From: Casuarius casuarius
Lineage: Eukaryota > Chordata > Aves > Casuariiformes > Casuariidae
DNA: 64,000 nucleotides
Direction: 5' to 3'
NCBI GenBank assembly: GCA_003342895.1
Contig: PTFA01000082.1
Span: forward strand, 2,352,793-2,416,792
Each line of letters begins with the position of its first letter. The stretch's first letter is position 1. Positions 38,214 to 50,180 of this stretch are shown one piece after another. Position numbers and translations under genes: made by a program. The notes beneath the pieces were generated by a model. That model was not told the DNA's origin, did no database searches, and saw only the letters and a list, made by a program, of their open reading frames with translations.

Positions 38214-40250
38214 AGTCTAAGTCTTCAAGTTATAACACTGCCATGGATAGCAGCTGCACTAGTACACGAGCTTTACACTACATGCAGGTATCACTACATA
38301 CTCTGGGGACAGACAAAGAACAGAAGTAGACATGACAGGTCAGACACTTCTAGTAGGTCTAAATATAGCCTTTACTTCTCTCCATTAAGTGTATAGGAAA
38401 ACAGCTCCTGGTGCAGCCCGGGCTGGCTATTAGATCTGACTAATAGACAGTTTAACATGCTCAGCACACTGCTGAATCCTAAATCCACGTTGTGCACCAC
38501 CACGGGTAGTCTGAATTTGGCTCTTTCCTCCATGACATCCTGAAGTGCTTTGTATAAGTAACATTTTCTTTCTGTACTATATTTCTTTTAAGGTTCCAAA
38601 ATTGTTTTGCAAACTTCATTAATCTCATAAAGTACCTGCAAAATCAATAAATATATTTTAAATTAATCACAATTCAATTATTGCAGGCATCATTGCTTCT
38701 GTCACTTAGATTCATCCCAGAAGTGGATGCGCTATAATGTGATGTCCAAAGAAGGTTTGACATTCTAGAGCAATGCTACTCAATTGGCTGGGAAAGGATG
38801 TGCACAAGAAAATCACATTTTTCCAACTGACAGCAAAGAAAGGTCTTGTCTTCAGGATATAATCTTCAAAAATAAAAATGATCTATAACATCAAGTCTTT
38901 CTTAGTAATCCAATTTGTCTGAAATGACCAAGGAATCTTTTCAAGAATCTTCATTTTCTCTATAACCCAAACAACCAAGCCCCTCTAGTGCATGGTTCTG
39001 TCCTGATCCAAAGGAAGAAGGGCTTCCTAGTCACCTGCCAGCATCACTTCTGCAGTGTTTTCCTCAGTGGATTTTTCTGTGGCATGTCTTTGCCTATCAA
39101 TACCTTCTGAGGCTGGATGGATCTCATGGCTCAAGATAGTCTGTTTTGTAATTTAGCACAAATTCCCTCTTCTGGCTTTGACATGAGGTCCTCAGAGGGA
39201 GGGGTAGAAGGCATCTCTTTGTATGCATTTTTCTCAGTAGCAAGCCAAGAGTGGTTTCTGCTCCTCAAAGATAAGTAGTGAAAGGAGAGGATGAGACAAA
39301 TAGGAATGAGAAGGAAAAATCATCCAAGCACATCCATGTGAAGGTCGTAGTTAATAAGGAGAAAGTGAGACAAAAAAAGGGTATAAAGTATACAGGATCA
39401 CTGAGTAGTGTTTGTCAGAATATCTCCACAATAGTCTCAGTATAAATACCTAAGAGATTAAGTAGACAAACTGGACATAGAGCGATCATAAGCACTTCTT
39501 CCCTAGCTTTCTTCTTCTTTCAGTTCACAGGAACCCAAACAAATTCAGTCTTTTCTGACTTAGCTATACAGAAGCCACTGTGCCCTGCCTGGAGTAGGCG
39601 TGGAGGCTGGAGGTCACATGTAGACTTCTCTTTGGACACTCATGTAGCTCCGAGCACTGAATCCATCCTTGAATTTTGCCAGAGGCTGACATGGCAAGAG
39701 GGGAAGCAGGAACCACAGCCTGTCTGCTGGCAGTCTGGACCATCTGGCTAGATGGGGAAGGGAGCATACACACCACCCGGCAACAACATGCAAGGATGCT
39801 CCTCACATGTGTTGCGCAAAGCCCATTGCGTTCTCAATGACTATGCCACATCATGAATCGCCAGGTACTTGCTCTTGCTATGATTATGATTATTCAGCTT
39901 TTCCTTGGATGTGACCTAAAAACCATCTATGCAATGAGGTATGTGTTCAAGGTAGGAAATGCTCATNTGTCTCACTTACATATGAACTGTAACAGAACTA
40001 AAAACAACATGGAAGGGAAGTTGTACTAATAATCATTTCTCACGTCAGTGTGTGCAGTGGGTAGTATTAATAGCATGCCTAATATTTTTGTTAACTCAGA
40101 AGTGGTGCTCTGCAGTTCCATTACTAATGACAGTGCTGAACTGTTATGTAGACAAAGCTTCAGGCCAAAAAGATGAGTGGTGCAGTCTGTTACATTTTGT
40201 GGAACAGAGACAACTCTAGCCTTCCTTAAAGCTCCACTCTAGGGCTGAAA
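38214..40250. other. Unique non-coding DNA, no gene seen
   Basis: No gene, RNA or clear transposon. AT-rich at 38570-38700. Longest open frame 80 codons. Confidence 0.5.
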
Positions 40251-40269
40251 TTTTTTTTTTTTTTTTTTT
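40251..40269. repeat. Poly(T) tract, 19 bases
   Basis: Nineteen T in a row. It could mark the tail of a minus-strand retroposed sequence, but the flanking DNA is not recognisable as SINE, LINE or processed pseudogene. Confidence 0.9.
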
Positions 40270-43200
40270 GTCCTTTAGTTGCAGCATGCTTGGGGCTATC
40301 CTTCTGCCTGCTGTGCCTGATATAAGTTTAGCAGTAGCAGCAGTTACGATGTACTTAGAGATCCAGGCAAAACACTAAGATCCAGCTGTGAGGCTCAGCT
40401 GTGATGTACTTGTGTGGTGTGGTGCAGGGTGTAAGCTTCTTGAACTGGCCACCTGCAGTCAGAGAGCAAATACGCCAGTGCGATGCCAAACCTCAGCCTT
40501 TAAAGGCAGGTTGGTGGCTACATGTCCAAAGAATACTGAAAGAGCTGCAAAGGGCCTCCAAGGTGCACAGAAATACAGATGGGCCCCTGCCTTTGACTGG
40601 CTCTTCTGAGACAGAAACGTCCCAGGAACAGGACTCTCCTGGAGATGGTCTTTCTCTCTGGAATCTTTCTCATGTGTTTCCCAAGAAAGGAATCTGTCCA
40701 GACATGGATTGTGCATGTCAGTTGAGCAAAACCCAAGCATTACAGTCCCACCTCCCCACCATCACCTCTACCCTATTGCTTCCAGTGGGCTTTATAAATG
40801 TCATTCCTTCGAAAAGAAGCTTTTAAGAGCAGAAACCTTTTTCCTTAGTGCGCACTGAAAACTGGAGTTAGCTAAGAACTAACCAAAAGAAATACTCCCA
40901 GCAGCTTGTGAATACCTGGGATCTGCATAGTTTCCAGCACAGGTGGAATTCACAGGCCTCAAAATCTGTGCCTGAATTGATTTGACGGGCTGAGGTTGAG
41001 AGCAGCACCTGTATCTATCCACAGATACATGTATTCTTTGGGAGTTAAAATTCTCCTTGAGCTATGGTTGCGTAGCTGCCAGAGTAGTTTGCACAGACAC
41101 AGCAGAATTAGTTGCTGCGATAGGAATTTGCTGTAGTGGTTCAGCCAGGACATGTGAGCCACAATCAAATCTAATCCGTTCCTTCTTAGCTGTATAGACT
41201 CCTCAGTGCTGCCGGGAGTAAAGGATTGTAAAAATCCATTTTTGTCATTAAAGTAAAAGCTCTGCCTATGAATATGAACACAAAGCACCACTGTTATAAA
41301 AGAAGCAGCCATTTTACATTGTCACTTCTAGAAAAGAATTTGACTTTCCAGAGTGAGAGAGTGTATCACAGGACAATCACGTGTTTTATTCAGGCTAGCA
41401 TCTTCAGCAATAAAGTAGTGGATGTTATCCTCAGAGACAGGTTCTACCACTTTAATTACACTGGTAGTGTGGTACAACTCTGAGTGTAGAAAAGCTATAA
41501 GATATATTTTGAGATCTTGTTTGAGCTACTGCATTCCCATGTCCTAGCTTTGTACAGTTTTTCCCAACCTCCAAGAATCAGGATGAGTTATTACCTGATG
41601 ATAACTTAGATGAAGGCAGAGTTTGCAAGTGATGCATGCAGAGAGGAGGCTGTATGTTTTGGGAGGGTGCTCTGTAACTCAGATCCACTGCTTCATTTCT
41701 GACTTGTAAATAGCAAAACTATTTGTTACCCAGTTTTCAAAGACAGAAAAATGTGTCGGCCTGTCACACACTGTAAGTTGGCTGTCAATAAGAACTTCTG
41801 AAACAGCCCATTTTCCTTTACTGGCTAGGAAAAAACAACTACCAAAAAATAAACACTTGGTTTTTATGTTCTTTGGGGGAAAAAAAAGGCAAGAACAACA
41901 AATTTGAGCATTAGCTTTCTCCATGGAGACCCTTTTATGTGCTGGCACTCACAAACTTTGGAATACTACCTTATTCTGGTTTCATTCACTATATCACCAT
42001 TAAGTTTGTATTCTGGATGGCATGGTTAAATTACTGTGAATGCTATAGTTAAATTATTAACGTTGCCTTTGTTGCCAGTCCTGTACTGATTGCTTGTTAC
42101 CTTGGTTTGCGTGGCTGGTTACAGTTCACTGCCTTTTGTCCCTGTCTTCCCGGGGTACTAGCCGTAACCAGTTATCAAGTCTGATGCTTTTTTGTTGATC
42201 TTCCTAATGATTAAGCAGATCTCTTAGCTTTCCCTTTGATGTGACAGTGAATGAAAAGTGCTTGGATTGGACCTTGAGTATAGAAGCTATATTTTTATCC
42301 ACTGAGGAAGCACAGATCAGTCTGCAGTACAGTGGGTTTCTCTGCTTTGCCATGTCAAACCTTGGCTGAGATGCCAAAGTGAACTAATTAATGCTAATTC
42401 TGTTGCTGTCACCTACACCCAGGGAGGTAAACTCATGCCATACAGCTGAAGTCATGCTATCAACTTTTCCTCGTTCCCATGCAGGCCCTCTGGGTTTGAA
42501 CCAGCAGCCTACAGCTGAAAGAATCTATAGCCAGTATAAATTCCTAGGGCTATCTGCTGCCTTTGCCATGGATGTTTCAGCAGTGTCCAAAAGTAAGTCA
42601 ATAAACCAGTGGACAGAGCCAGTTGGGAACTGAAGTTTCTTTGTTTTTGGGGNTTTTTTTTGCAGGCTATTCANCATTTCAATTCAGTTTGGACCATGTT
42701 AAAGTATTTTGCTCTGATTTGTTTCCCTTTGGGTGTATATGACATTCAGTGTTGCAATAGTACATCTTTAATTTGTCTAATGTCATACATAGATAATATA
42801 TAACATTCGTTTATAATACTTCAACCCATCAAAATTAAGTGTTCCAGCATTATGAAAACAACATGTTTTCAATTTTCCCTATAGAAAAGTTAAAAATGAC
42901 CATCCCAATGGACTGGCAAGGACCCTCCTGCCCCAAGGCAGGCTGAGCAGGCTGAGGGAGACTGGTGCTATACCGGAGCCCAAGAAAGCATAAGGAGGTC
43001 AGGTCACCCATAGTCCCATCCATGGAGACAAGTCATGGAGATTGCCACTAACCACAGCCATCTTCTATCAGCAATGAAGTGATAGGGCTAAAAGGGTTGT
43101 TTGTGATTTGTGGCCCACGTAATGCCTGCTTCTTCCTTCCATGTGCTAAAAAAACAATCACTCATGCTCAAAGTGGAAGAGGTTTGCTCTGAAGTCATTT
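40270..43200. other. Unique non-coding DNA, no gene seen
   Basis: A 141-codon frame (40401-40826, plus) overlaps minus-strand frames, carries no recognisable domain and lies in ordinary sequence, so I do not call it a gene. No repeats recognised. Ns occur near 42653 and 42675. Confidence 0.5.
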
Positions 43201-43276
43201 TCCTATACATACATGTGTATACATATATATACTTATATGTATATATTTATACATATCTGTATACATATATCAATAT
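43201..43276. repeat. AT-rich TATACATA simple repeat
   Basis: About 75 bases of degenerate TATACATA and TATATGTATA units with strong internal palindromy. This is simple-sequence DNA that could extrude a cruciform. Confidence 0.85.
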
Positions 43277-44979
43277 AAAATCCTCAATGGATTTAGATGA
43301 TTTCCCCATCCTTGATACTGGGCAGGGGGGAGGTATTTTAGTGAAACCCCAGACTGGCTTCTTTGCTTTCCCAGCTAATGATGTTTTTCCTTAGTTTATT
43401 TTGGAAGCCAAAATTGGCAGAATCTGTCAAAAACAGGACACGTGCAGTGCTAGGAAGGAAGATAATCAGTTTACCAGAGCAAAGAGCACATGCATGTATG
43501 CACACTAACATCTCTGTCTCAGGAATGAACCCCAAAGCAGCCCGTGCCAACCAAGAAGAGGCTCACTCTTCCCTTTCCCACCAGCCCGCCCACAACCTCC
43601 AAGTCTCTAGACGTCCTGCTGCAGTTGGTCCGCTGCCTGTCCCTACATCATTCTTGTCTTTGAAGGAACCTCACCAGGGGAAGCTTTCATACCAAGTGTG
43701 TTAGACAAGTCAGACTGCTTTACTTCAGAGTTTGAGCGAACATGAAAATTAGCAAGAGCAACAACTTAACAGGCAGCAGACAGATGTACTGCCTCTAAGA
43801 CACTATCAAAGGTCCACTGCCTGACATCTGTGTCCATAGGAAGTCCTTTGCTTTAGATGTTAAAGCAGATGCCAGACCTTCTTGGATCTTTGACAAGAAA
43901 GCAAACCTTTATGGTTGGCCGCTCCCTATGTCTTAGATGCACTTCCTTATCATCTTGTCTCTACTACAATTTACTGCTTTATAAGGGGTGACAGCACCGA
44001 TAAGTCAAGAAGTGCTTTGCTTTTCCTTCCTCTGAGGGATGGTTGTCATCTGAAGTCTTTTACTTTCTGCACCACTGGCAGAGGAACTTTTAGTGTCGTT
44101 AACAAGGTAAGAGCAAGGAGAACACTTACTTGTAAAGAGGCAGTAGTAGGGATTCATCTCAGAGGGAATATTGGTTTTGTCCACGCCACAGAGAAGAACC
44201 AGGCTGGAATAGATGGCTAACAAGGTACTGTTCAATTAGGAATGATCACTGTTTCTTTCAGTGAAAGGAAAGAACAAATGATATTCAGTATTCCTCAATG
44301 TTAGATGCTACATTGCAGCAAACAGTCCATTCCCTCCCATGCTGAGAGATGAACACAAGCTCAGGGGAGCTATTGTGCTCTGCGTGGTGAAAAACGTGGA
44401 GAACAGCTCCTCTGCAGCCCCAGAGAGCGCTGGGCTGCGGCCCATGCAAGCCTGCATCGAGGTACCTCTGGCAAGACTAAACAGGAGGTCTGCACTGGGG
44501 TTGGAGGAGAGAGGAACATTTCTTCTCTTCTCTACCTTTTGAAAGAAGAACAGGCTGAACTTTATGACAGAAGAAAATGTTCCTGTCCAGAAAAAGAAAA
44601 CTCATTATAACATGGCTTTCTATGTAAAAAGTAATCTTCGACCACACTTTTATAAGAAGTAGAGCAAAATTGAAGCATTTAATTTCATTTCAAATGGGAA
44701 TTTTCACTTCATTTTTACTCTTCAAAACAGTTTGTCTTTTAAATATTTTTATAGCTTTGTTTTCTGAGGAAACATTTATGATTTATAGAATCATACTGTC
44801 TGCATACTATTTTGTCGGCTTACCTCTCCCTTCCTTAAGTTTTGAAACTCTTGTTTGAGTTCAGACAAATTTGACAAAAATACAGAGCCCTCAGAGGTAA
44901 TGAAGGTTCCACAGACAACTTGTCTATCTTCAGAATAGCCTTTGGGCAGCTGCACAGAAAGAGTGAGGCCCGATCAGCA
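43277..44979. other. Unique non-coding DNA, no gene seen
   Basis: Overlapping short open frames on both strands (longest 113 codons at 43363-43704) show no domain. Nothing else recognised until the zinc-finger-like fragment that follows. Confidence 0.5.
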
Positions 44980-45135
44980 CCTCTGCGAAGAAGAGGCAGC
45001 AAAGCAAGTTCAGCCATAAGACATCAAAGGATTCACACAAGAAACAGACATTATAAATGTTCCGGCATTGGGAGATTTTCCATCACAGCTCTAAACAACC
45101 ATAAGGTTCAAATCCACAGGAAAACAGTCAAACTA
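44980..45135 (+). pseudogene. Decayed C2H2 zinc-finger fragment (about two fingers)
   Basis: In the frame of 44920-45261 a short block reads like tandem Kruppel-type zinc fingers. First comes the tail of one finger, SSAIRHQRIHT, with zinc-ligand histidines encoded at 45022 and 45034. A TGERPYKC-like linker follows, here TRNRHYKC, and then a damaged second finger. That finger keeps the first cysteine (45058), a phenylalanine (45076), a leucine (45091) and both histidines (45100, 45115). Its second cysteine is replaced by isoleucine, and it appears to lack one residue before the phenylalanine and one before the leucine. The similarity shows in the DNA too: CATCAAAGGATTCACACA is typical of finger-linker DNA. 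Upstream and downstream no further fingers, KRAB, SCAN or BTB domain is visible, so this is most likely a relic of a zinc-finger gene. A single working exon is unlikely given the lost ligand. Confidence 0.55.
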
Positions 45136-48100
45136 AGTCTACAGCTTACAGAACTGTTTTTCCCCTTTTCATCATACTTTTTCTATCCCCGAGTGTATTA
45201 CAAGGATGAAAGATATGCAGTGTTCCCTTTTCTCCAGTTTCCTTTCTTTCTCCACCTGTGATTTTTCAAAACTCATCCCAGTCACAGACAAGTTTCCTGG
45301 TGGAAAAAGGGAGCACGAAGGTCTGTAATTCTAATGCTTACTTTTTCAAAAGTAAGGAATGTTTGTGAAAATAGACTTAGAGAAAAGTAAGATTTGACTC
45401 AAGGGATATCATTTTTTTTTAGCTTAGGAAAAAGGTAAAATTTCTAGGAGAAAAAGTAAAAACAAAATTAAATTTCCAAAACAAAACAAGAGAGTGAAAG
45501 CAATGAAAAAGGTCTCTTTGAACCCCTTAAAGGGGAAATAATTCAAATTTTCTATTTTTTGTTTTGATATGTTTTAAGCAATAAAGTTGAAATGTGCAAG
45601 GACTTGGTGATAAAATAGAAAGCCTAATTTCCCATAAATATGCAGAAGCATCCCCTATAATATGTTGCCTGTGATAGGCTGCTTTTTTAACACACATGCT
45701 TATCAGTGACACCTGAAATACGTGAGTGCAGTTTTCAATCCCTGAAGGCAACTTGTTACAAGTATGTATGTTGATTATGGCTAACAAATTTATATCTTAA
45801 TTTTCAGTGCCCAAAAGGCACGTAAGTCTTGCTCTATAAATAACACTTAAATACTATCTCATTGGATGCTAACAGCTGTTTTGCTATTAACTTCTCTTGG
45901 GCCAAGAAGGCAATGAAGATTTTAATTATGCAGATCATTTGTGGAAAGCCTTCCCGGGCCCAGCAAGATATGTCCAGCCTATTGCAATTTTCATGTTTTC
46001 ACATATCTGAATACAAGCCAATTTTTTTTTTCCTGTTATAAGGATAACCAATTCACTTTTGGACCTAAGCAAGGGCTGAGATATTTAAATAAAGATTTAC
46101 TTGATTCCTGTTTGTCTGCTCTTCTGGCTGTCATTTTTTCTTCCACTTTTTTCCTTGGGAATAAGAATATCCATTCTCTTAAAGATAACCTCAATTTTCT
46201 CAGACCAGCAAATCTGGGTAGCCTGGTGAGATTATTTTCTAGGAAACAATGAAGTGCAGAGTGCAAATGGAATTGCTTTAACAGCTATCAGGACAAGATC
46301 TGTGTGAAATTTCCTCCAGTGTCTCAGCTCTTCTCACTCTATGCCAAATCATAGTTTTAGATGGCTGAAATAGACGTCTCTCTTCAAATTTTTATTTAGC
46401 GACTAAGGAACTTCTGTCCTTTTTGGAGGCAATGGCTCTTTCACTAGTCATATACAAATTCTAGGATTTGGACTTACAGAACAAAACTGAAAGAAGTTTC
46501 AGAAGAATAAAGGTGCACGTCTTGGAAAAGCACTGTCCTGAGCCAACTGGCATGGCTCTTGCTGTGAGCTGTCTTTCGGGAATGCAGAATCAGGTAGTAT
46601 GCCTGTGGCTGGTGTTCAGGATTTTCCTCTCTGATGTTGCACTGAGAGCAAAAAATATGATGTAAAAATTGAAACTCCTGAGTGCCAGGTGTAAGCACTT
46701 CATTTGTGAACTCTAAGTTCACTTCAGCCTCACAGTTTTATTTTTCAAACTGTCTTTCCAGAGAGCCCCTTTTGGTAGTCTCATGCAGTGCTGGTACACA
46801 GGTTATACACTGCATGTGCCTTCCCGCTCGCACAGCCTCATCTGCACCCCTCTGTCGGGAAAACTCAACATCCCAAATCACAGGGCCCCTGCCACTGCCT
46901 CACAGTCCCGCCCTGGGCTCTGAAATTCTGGACTGGTGTCATAGGCAACATTTATCCTGCTACCACCGAGTTATTATCTGACATTTAGGAAGTCGCCAAG
47001 GTAAAGCATGCTTGAGCTTGTGCCTGTGAGTTCGCAGAGGATCGCTCAGCCTCAGTGAGCTCCCAGAGCTCAGGATGGCCCCGACCTGCCTTGAAACCTC
47101 TGAGGAGGAGCGGCGTGGTAGGGCATGCCTACATCCCACCCAGCACAATTGCAAGTGAGTAACAGGGGCTCGTTGCAGCAAGTGTGGGTAATCTTCGGTG
47201 TGGGAAGAGCCCCTGTGGCTGTCTATGCAGACCCTCTGTCACAAGCTCAAAGTAGGTGCCCCAGACACGGGGCACATACTCAGTGGCATGACATGGTCTG
47301 CAGCCAGCTCACACAGAGATCCAACAAGCCCCATGAGTTTTTGTTCAGTTCTGCTGAGCACTGTATGGCTAGGAAGTGTGCGACTTAAAAAGGCACTCTG
47401 GGTTCAGGGGGGTTTCTGTGTCCATGTGTCCACCAGCACCATTTCAAGAATATCTTCAAAGAGCTCTCAAATGGTAGTGGCTTTTAATTGCTGCCTCTCC
47501 GTATTGGATTTGAACTGGTGACCTAGGGATGAAGGCAGCCATTGCAGATCCCATTACCCATCCCTGGAGTCCGCCAGTCCCTGAAGAATGCCACTCATTA
47601 ACTGAACTGCTCTTTTGCTGACTGTATCTTTCTAAGCGCCTCGTAACCTACATGCAATTACAATATTTTTCCCATTCTCACTGTATGTATGTCAGATACT
47701 TACATATCTCCAGTTATTTCCTAGCTAGCCTCATAGGAGTTGTGTAAATGGCATTATCAAAATTGCATCTCCCTGATTCATTATTTCCAATTTTATAGAA
47801 TAGCTGAGTTAGTGAAGACACTATCAAAGCGGTTTTTAAATAAACATGCTTAATCTTCTGGAGATTAAAAGAGATAGTATGGGTGACATATAATGATTAT
47901 TTTACCCAAAAGCCATCAGAAATATAACATACAAGAAAAACACATCAAACAAATAGGCACAATAGAGAGCATTTCAATGAGAAGATAATCACGCTGCAGG
48001 ATTTGACTCAACACAGTGGCCTAAAAATTGCCCTATATAAAAAGTAAAATGAAAGAGGAATATAAAAAAAATAGAGATTTATACCCCACAGCCTTCTTAA

Positions 48101-48557
48101 AAAAAATGAAATGCAGCTAATATCCAAACTCATTTAATTTTAAATTACTACCTAAGGTTTAAATAAGTTCAGCGGACACAAAAATTAAAATAATTTAAGA
48201 AGCTAGGAAGAAAAAAGAAAGGTGCTTAATTTCTAGAATGAGGCAAATTTTTATTGATAAGAGTAAAATGATTAGGCAATGTGTTTCTAACCAGAATCAA
48301 GAAACTCCACTGAATTTCTGATTATCTTAATGTTTTTCACAGAAATACACGGTATGTAAAAAAACACAAGGCTTGTCAGTGCAGAAATTCATGGGAAGTA
48401 GTGTAAATTCTACTCTCTAGAAAAAGGAATTCATTTAATAAATCACAAATCCTTCTGCTATTCAGCCTGGCTGCAAAGGGATGGCTGAGGCAAAATAATG
48501 CCCAATTTTCATACACCACATTGGGCTATTAGATGTACAGATGCTAATAGGTTCTGT
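45136..48557. other. Unique non-coding DNA; AT-rich possible conserved part at 47640-47900
   Basis: No gene seen. 46780-47350 is relatively GC-rich with short open frames on both strands but no recognisable protein. From about 47640 to 48470 the DNA becomes strongly AT-rich. The 47640-47900 part, with GCAATTACAAT and repeated TAAT-type motifs, could be conserved non-coding sequence, which is untested. Confidence 0.45.
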
Positions 48558-48646
48558 CCAGATCCTCAGTTGGTGTAACTGGCATAAATCAAGTGAAGTT
48601 AACTGAGCTATGCAGATTTACCCAGGTAGCTGGGAGAAGATCAGAT
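48558..48646. repeat. Copy of ancient inverted-repeat family (CCAGATCCTCAGTTGGTG type)
   Basis: The element opens with CCAGATCCTCAGTTGGTGTA and closes with GCAGATTTACCCAGGTAG and AGAAGATCAGAT. The remembered consensus is a palindrome-like unit: CCAGATCCTCAGCTGGTGTA, a central TGAAGTCAATGG, then TTTACACCAGCTGAGGATCTGG. Here AAGTGAAGTTAACTGAGCTATGC is the central part. The two halves still mirror each other in places. It is the clearest copy of this subfamily in the window. Confidence 0.6.
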
Positions 48647-49606
48647 ATTCATTTAGAGCATGCCTGAGAAGCCAGGAAAATGGTATTTTAAGGCATATTG
48701 TGTTCTTTTAAGTTAGGAGCCTGATTAACTCTTTCCAGCAGATGCAGCCTCTTTGTGACTTTTCACTGACTAAATATTTGGACTCATGCTTCCTGCCAGA
48801 CTTCCACTGAGAGAGGATCGCATTTATACTGTGTAATTATTCTGTTAATTAAGATTTCACACATTTCAGTCATATGCATTGTGGCATTTCATCTGCCCCA
48901 AATCATTCTACAAGTGAAAAGAGCCAAGGTAGGAAAAAATTCAGAAATGCTACCTGGATATATGCTTTCACTAAATGATTTGGGTCAGGCCTCTTGCCAG
49001 CTGATAGTCCTCATTGCCATCTGAGCAGCATTTCGCCTAACCTAGTAAAACTGAATGTTTTCCAGACAGCCAAAGCCAGTGGTCCAAAAGACCCACAGAT
49101 TGCTTGTAGTACTTGGGAAAGGAAGAGCTTTGTTTGGCAGGCTGTGTAAGAATTCCTGCCCCTCTGAAGAAGTGAGTGGAAATTTGGTGCCCCAAAGCAT
49201 TTTGGTTTAATCAGGTTTGCTAAGTTAGCCTCAAGGGATGGCATGTCCATTCTCTCTCCTCCTCTTCCACTCCAAGCCCAAGCCCACACCGCTAATATTG
49301 TTTGCTTACTTGGTATTATATTAAAAGCCTCACCTCAGGTAGGAGTTCCACCACAGATTTTGTATCAGCCACCACCTTTGCTGCCTCCAAACCAACCACA
49401 GGAGAGGAGAAGTAAGCAGGCACCCCCCCTTTTGCTTGAAGCCAAGGACAAAAGGCTCCATCTATTCAACTTACTCCAGCACAGGTCATATGACAGATGC
49501 ATTTTGTATCAGTCAGTGGGCAGACTTTCAGCCAGTGCTGGAAAGTTAGCAGTTACAGAGATGGTTGCAAGCTGATCTAATGCCTCAGCTTTCAGGTAGC
49601 TCAGAG
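48647..49606. other. Non-coding DNA; possible conserved element 48700-48910
   Basis: No gene seen. At 48830-48885 the sequence contains GTAATTATTCTGTTAATTAA and CATATGCAT, dense in homeodomain- and POU-like motifs, and reads like vertebrate enhancer sequence. This is an impression without alignment support. Confidence 0.35.
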
Positions 49607-49692
49607 GCCAGATTCATCTCTGATGGGCTATAACAGTGCCCACTGAAGTCAATGGTACATATTGACATCAGTGAGAGTCAGATCAGGNCCCC
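49607..49692. repeat. Copy of ancient TGAAGTCAATGG family
   Basis: GGCCAGATTCATCTCTGATG opens the copy, CCCACTGAAGTCAATGG forms the centre and ATTGACATCAGTGAGAG plus CAGATCAGGNCCCC closes it. The ends GGCCAGATTC and GATCAGGNCC and the mirrored ACTGAAGTCAATG / ATTGACATCAGT show the inverted-repeat plan. It lies about 1 kb from the copy at 48558. One ambiguous base falls inside. Confidence 0.65.
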
Positions 49693-50124
49693 ATATATCC
49701 AGAATTCCCAATTTGTAGGTAGGCTTAAATACAAGAACACAAGACCTCATGACTTTTGGACAATGTTTGTTTTAATGCCCAAAATATCTAGAAAACATAA
49801 AGTTGTTCAGACTTGATAAATGCTCCTTGCAGATGATGACTGGACTATACTCATAGTGTACCAGATATTTGATGCTACTAGGCCACATAATTTATGATGG
49901 CTAGTGTCTTGCTTCCCTAGTAACCAGAGGAAATCGTCACAGATACAAAGTGCACAGCAGAATCTGGCCCTCTAGGTTTAGTGTCAAATTTTAAATTTCC
50001 TGTTGTTCTGTAGCTGTATAGTACAAACAGTACTTCTCAGAAGTAGTAAAATACATCAGCTTCTCATTGACATGAAAAAAAAAGAATACCAGCTGTTCAA
50101 TATTCAAACACAACAGTCACATAT
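49693..50124. other. Non-coding DNA, no gene seen
   Basis: Nothing recognisable except GCAGAATCTGGCCC at about 49958, which resembles an isolated end of the TGAAGTCAATGG family and may be a remnant. Confidence 0.4.
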
Positions 50125-50180
50125 TTGCATTGACATAAATGAGAAAGGTTTCTCAGTCATTTCAATGGGAGCTTGGATGA
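50125..50180. repeat. Possible third nearby copy of TGAAGTCAATGG family
   Basis: GCATTGACATAAATGAGA and later CATTTCAATGGGAGCTTGGAT resemble the mirrored centre (ATTGACATCAGTGAG, then ATTTCAATGGGAGC). The copy is weak and its ends are not seen. Confidence 0.3.

Noticed and set aside
38079..38396. 105-codon frame with Pro-Leu-Leu-Ser-Ser repeats
   Set aside because: Translation artefact of the CCTCT microsatellite.
40401..40826. 141-codon plus-strand open frame
   Set aside because: No known domain, overlapped by four other frames, and no splice or promoter context.
43201..43276. Possible origin or cruciform element in the TATACATA stretch
   Set aside because: Ordinary AT-rich simple repeat. 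Palindromy follows from composition, and vertebrate origins cannot be called from this.
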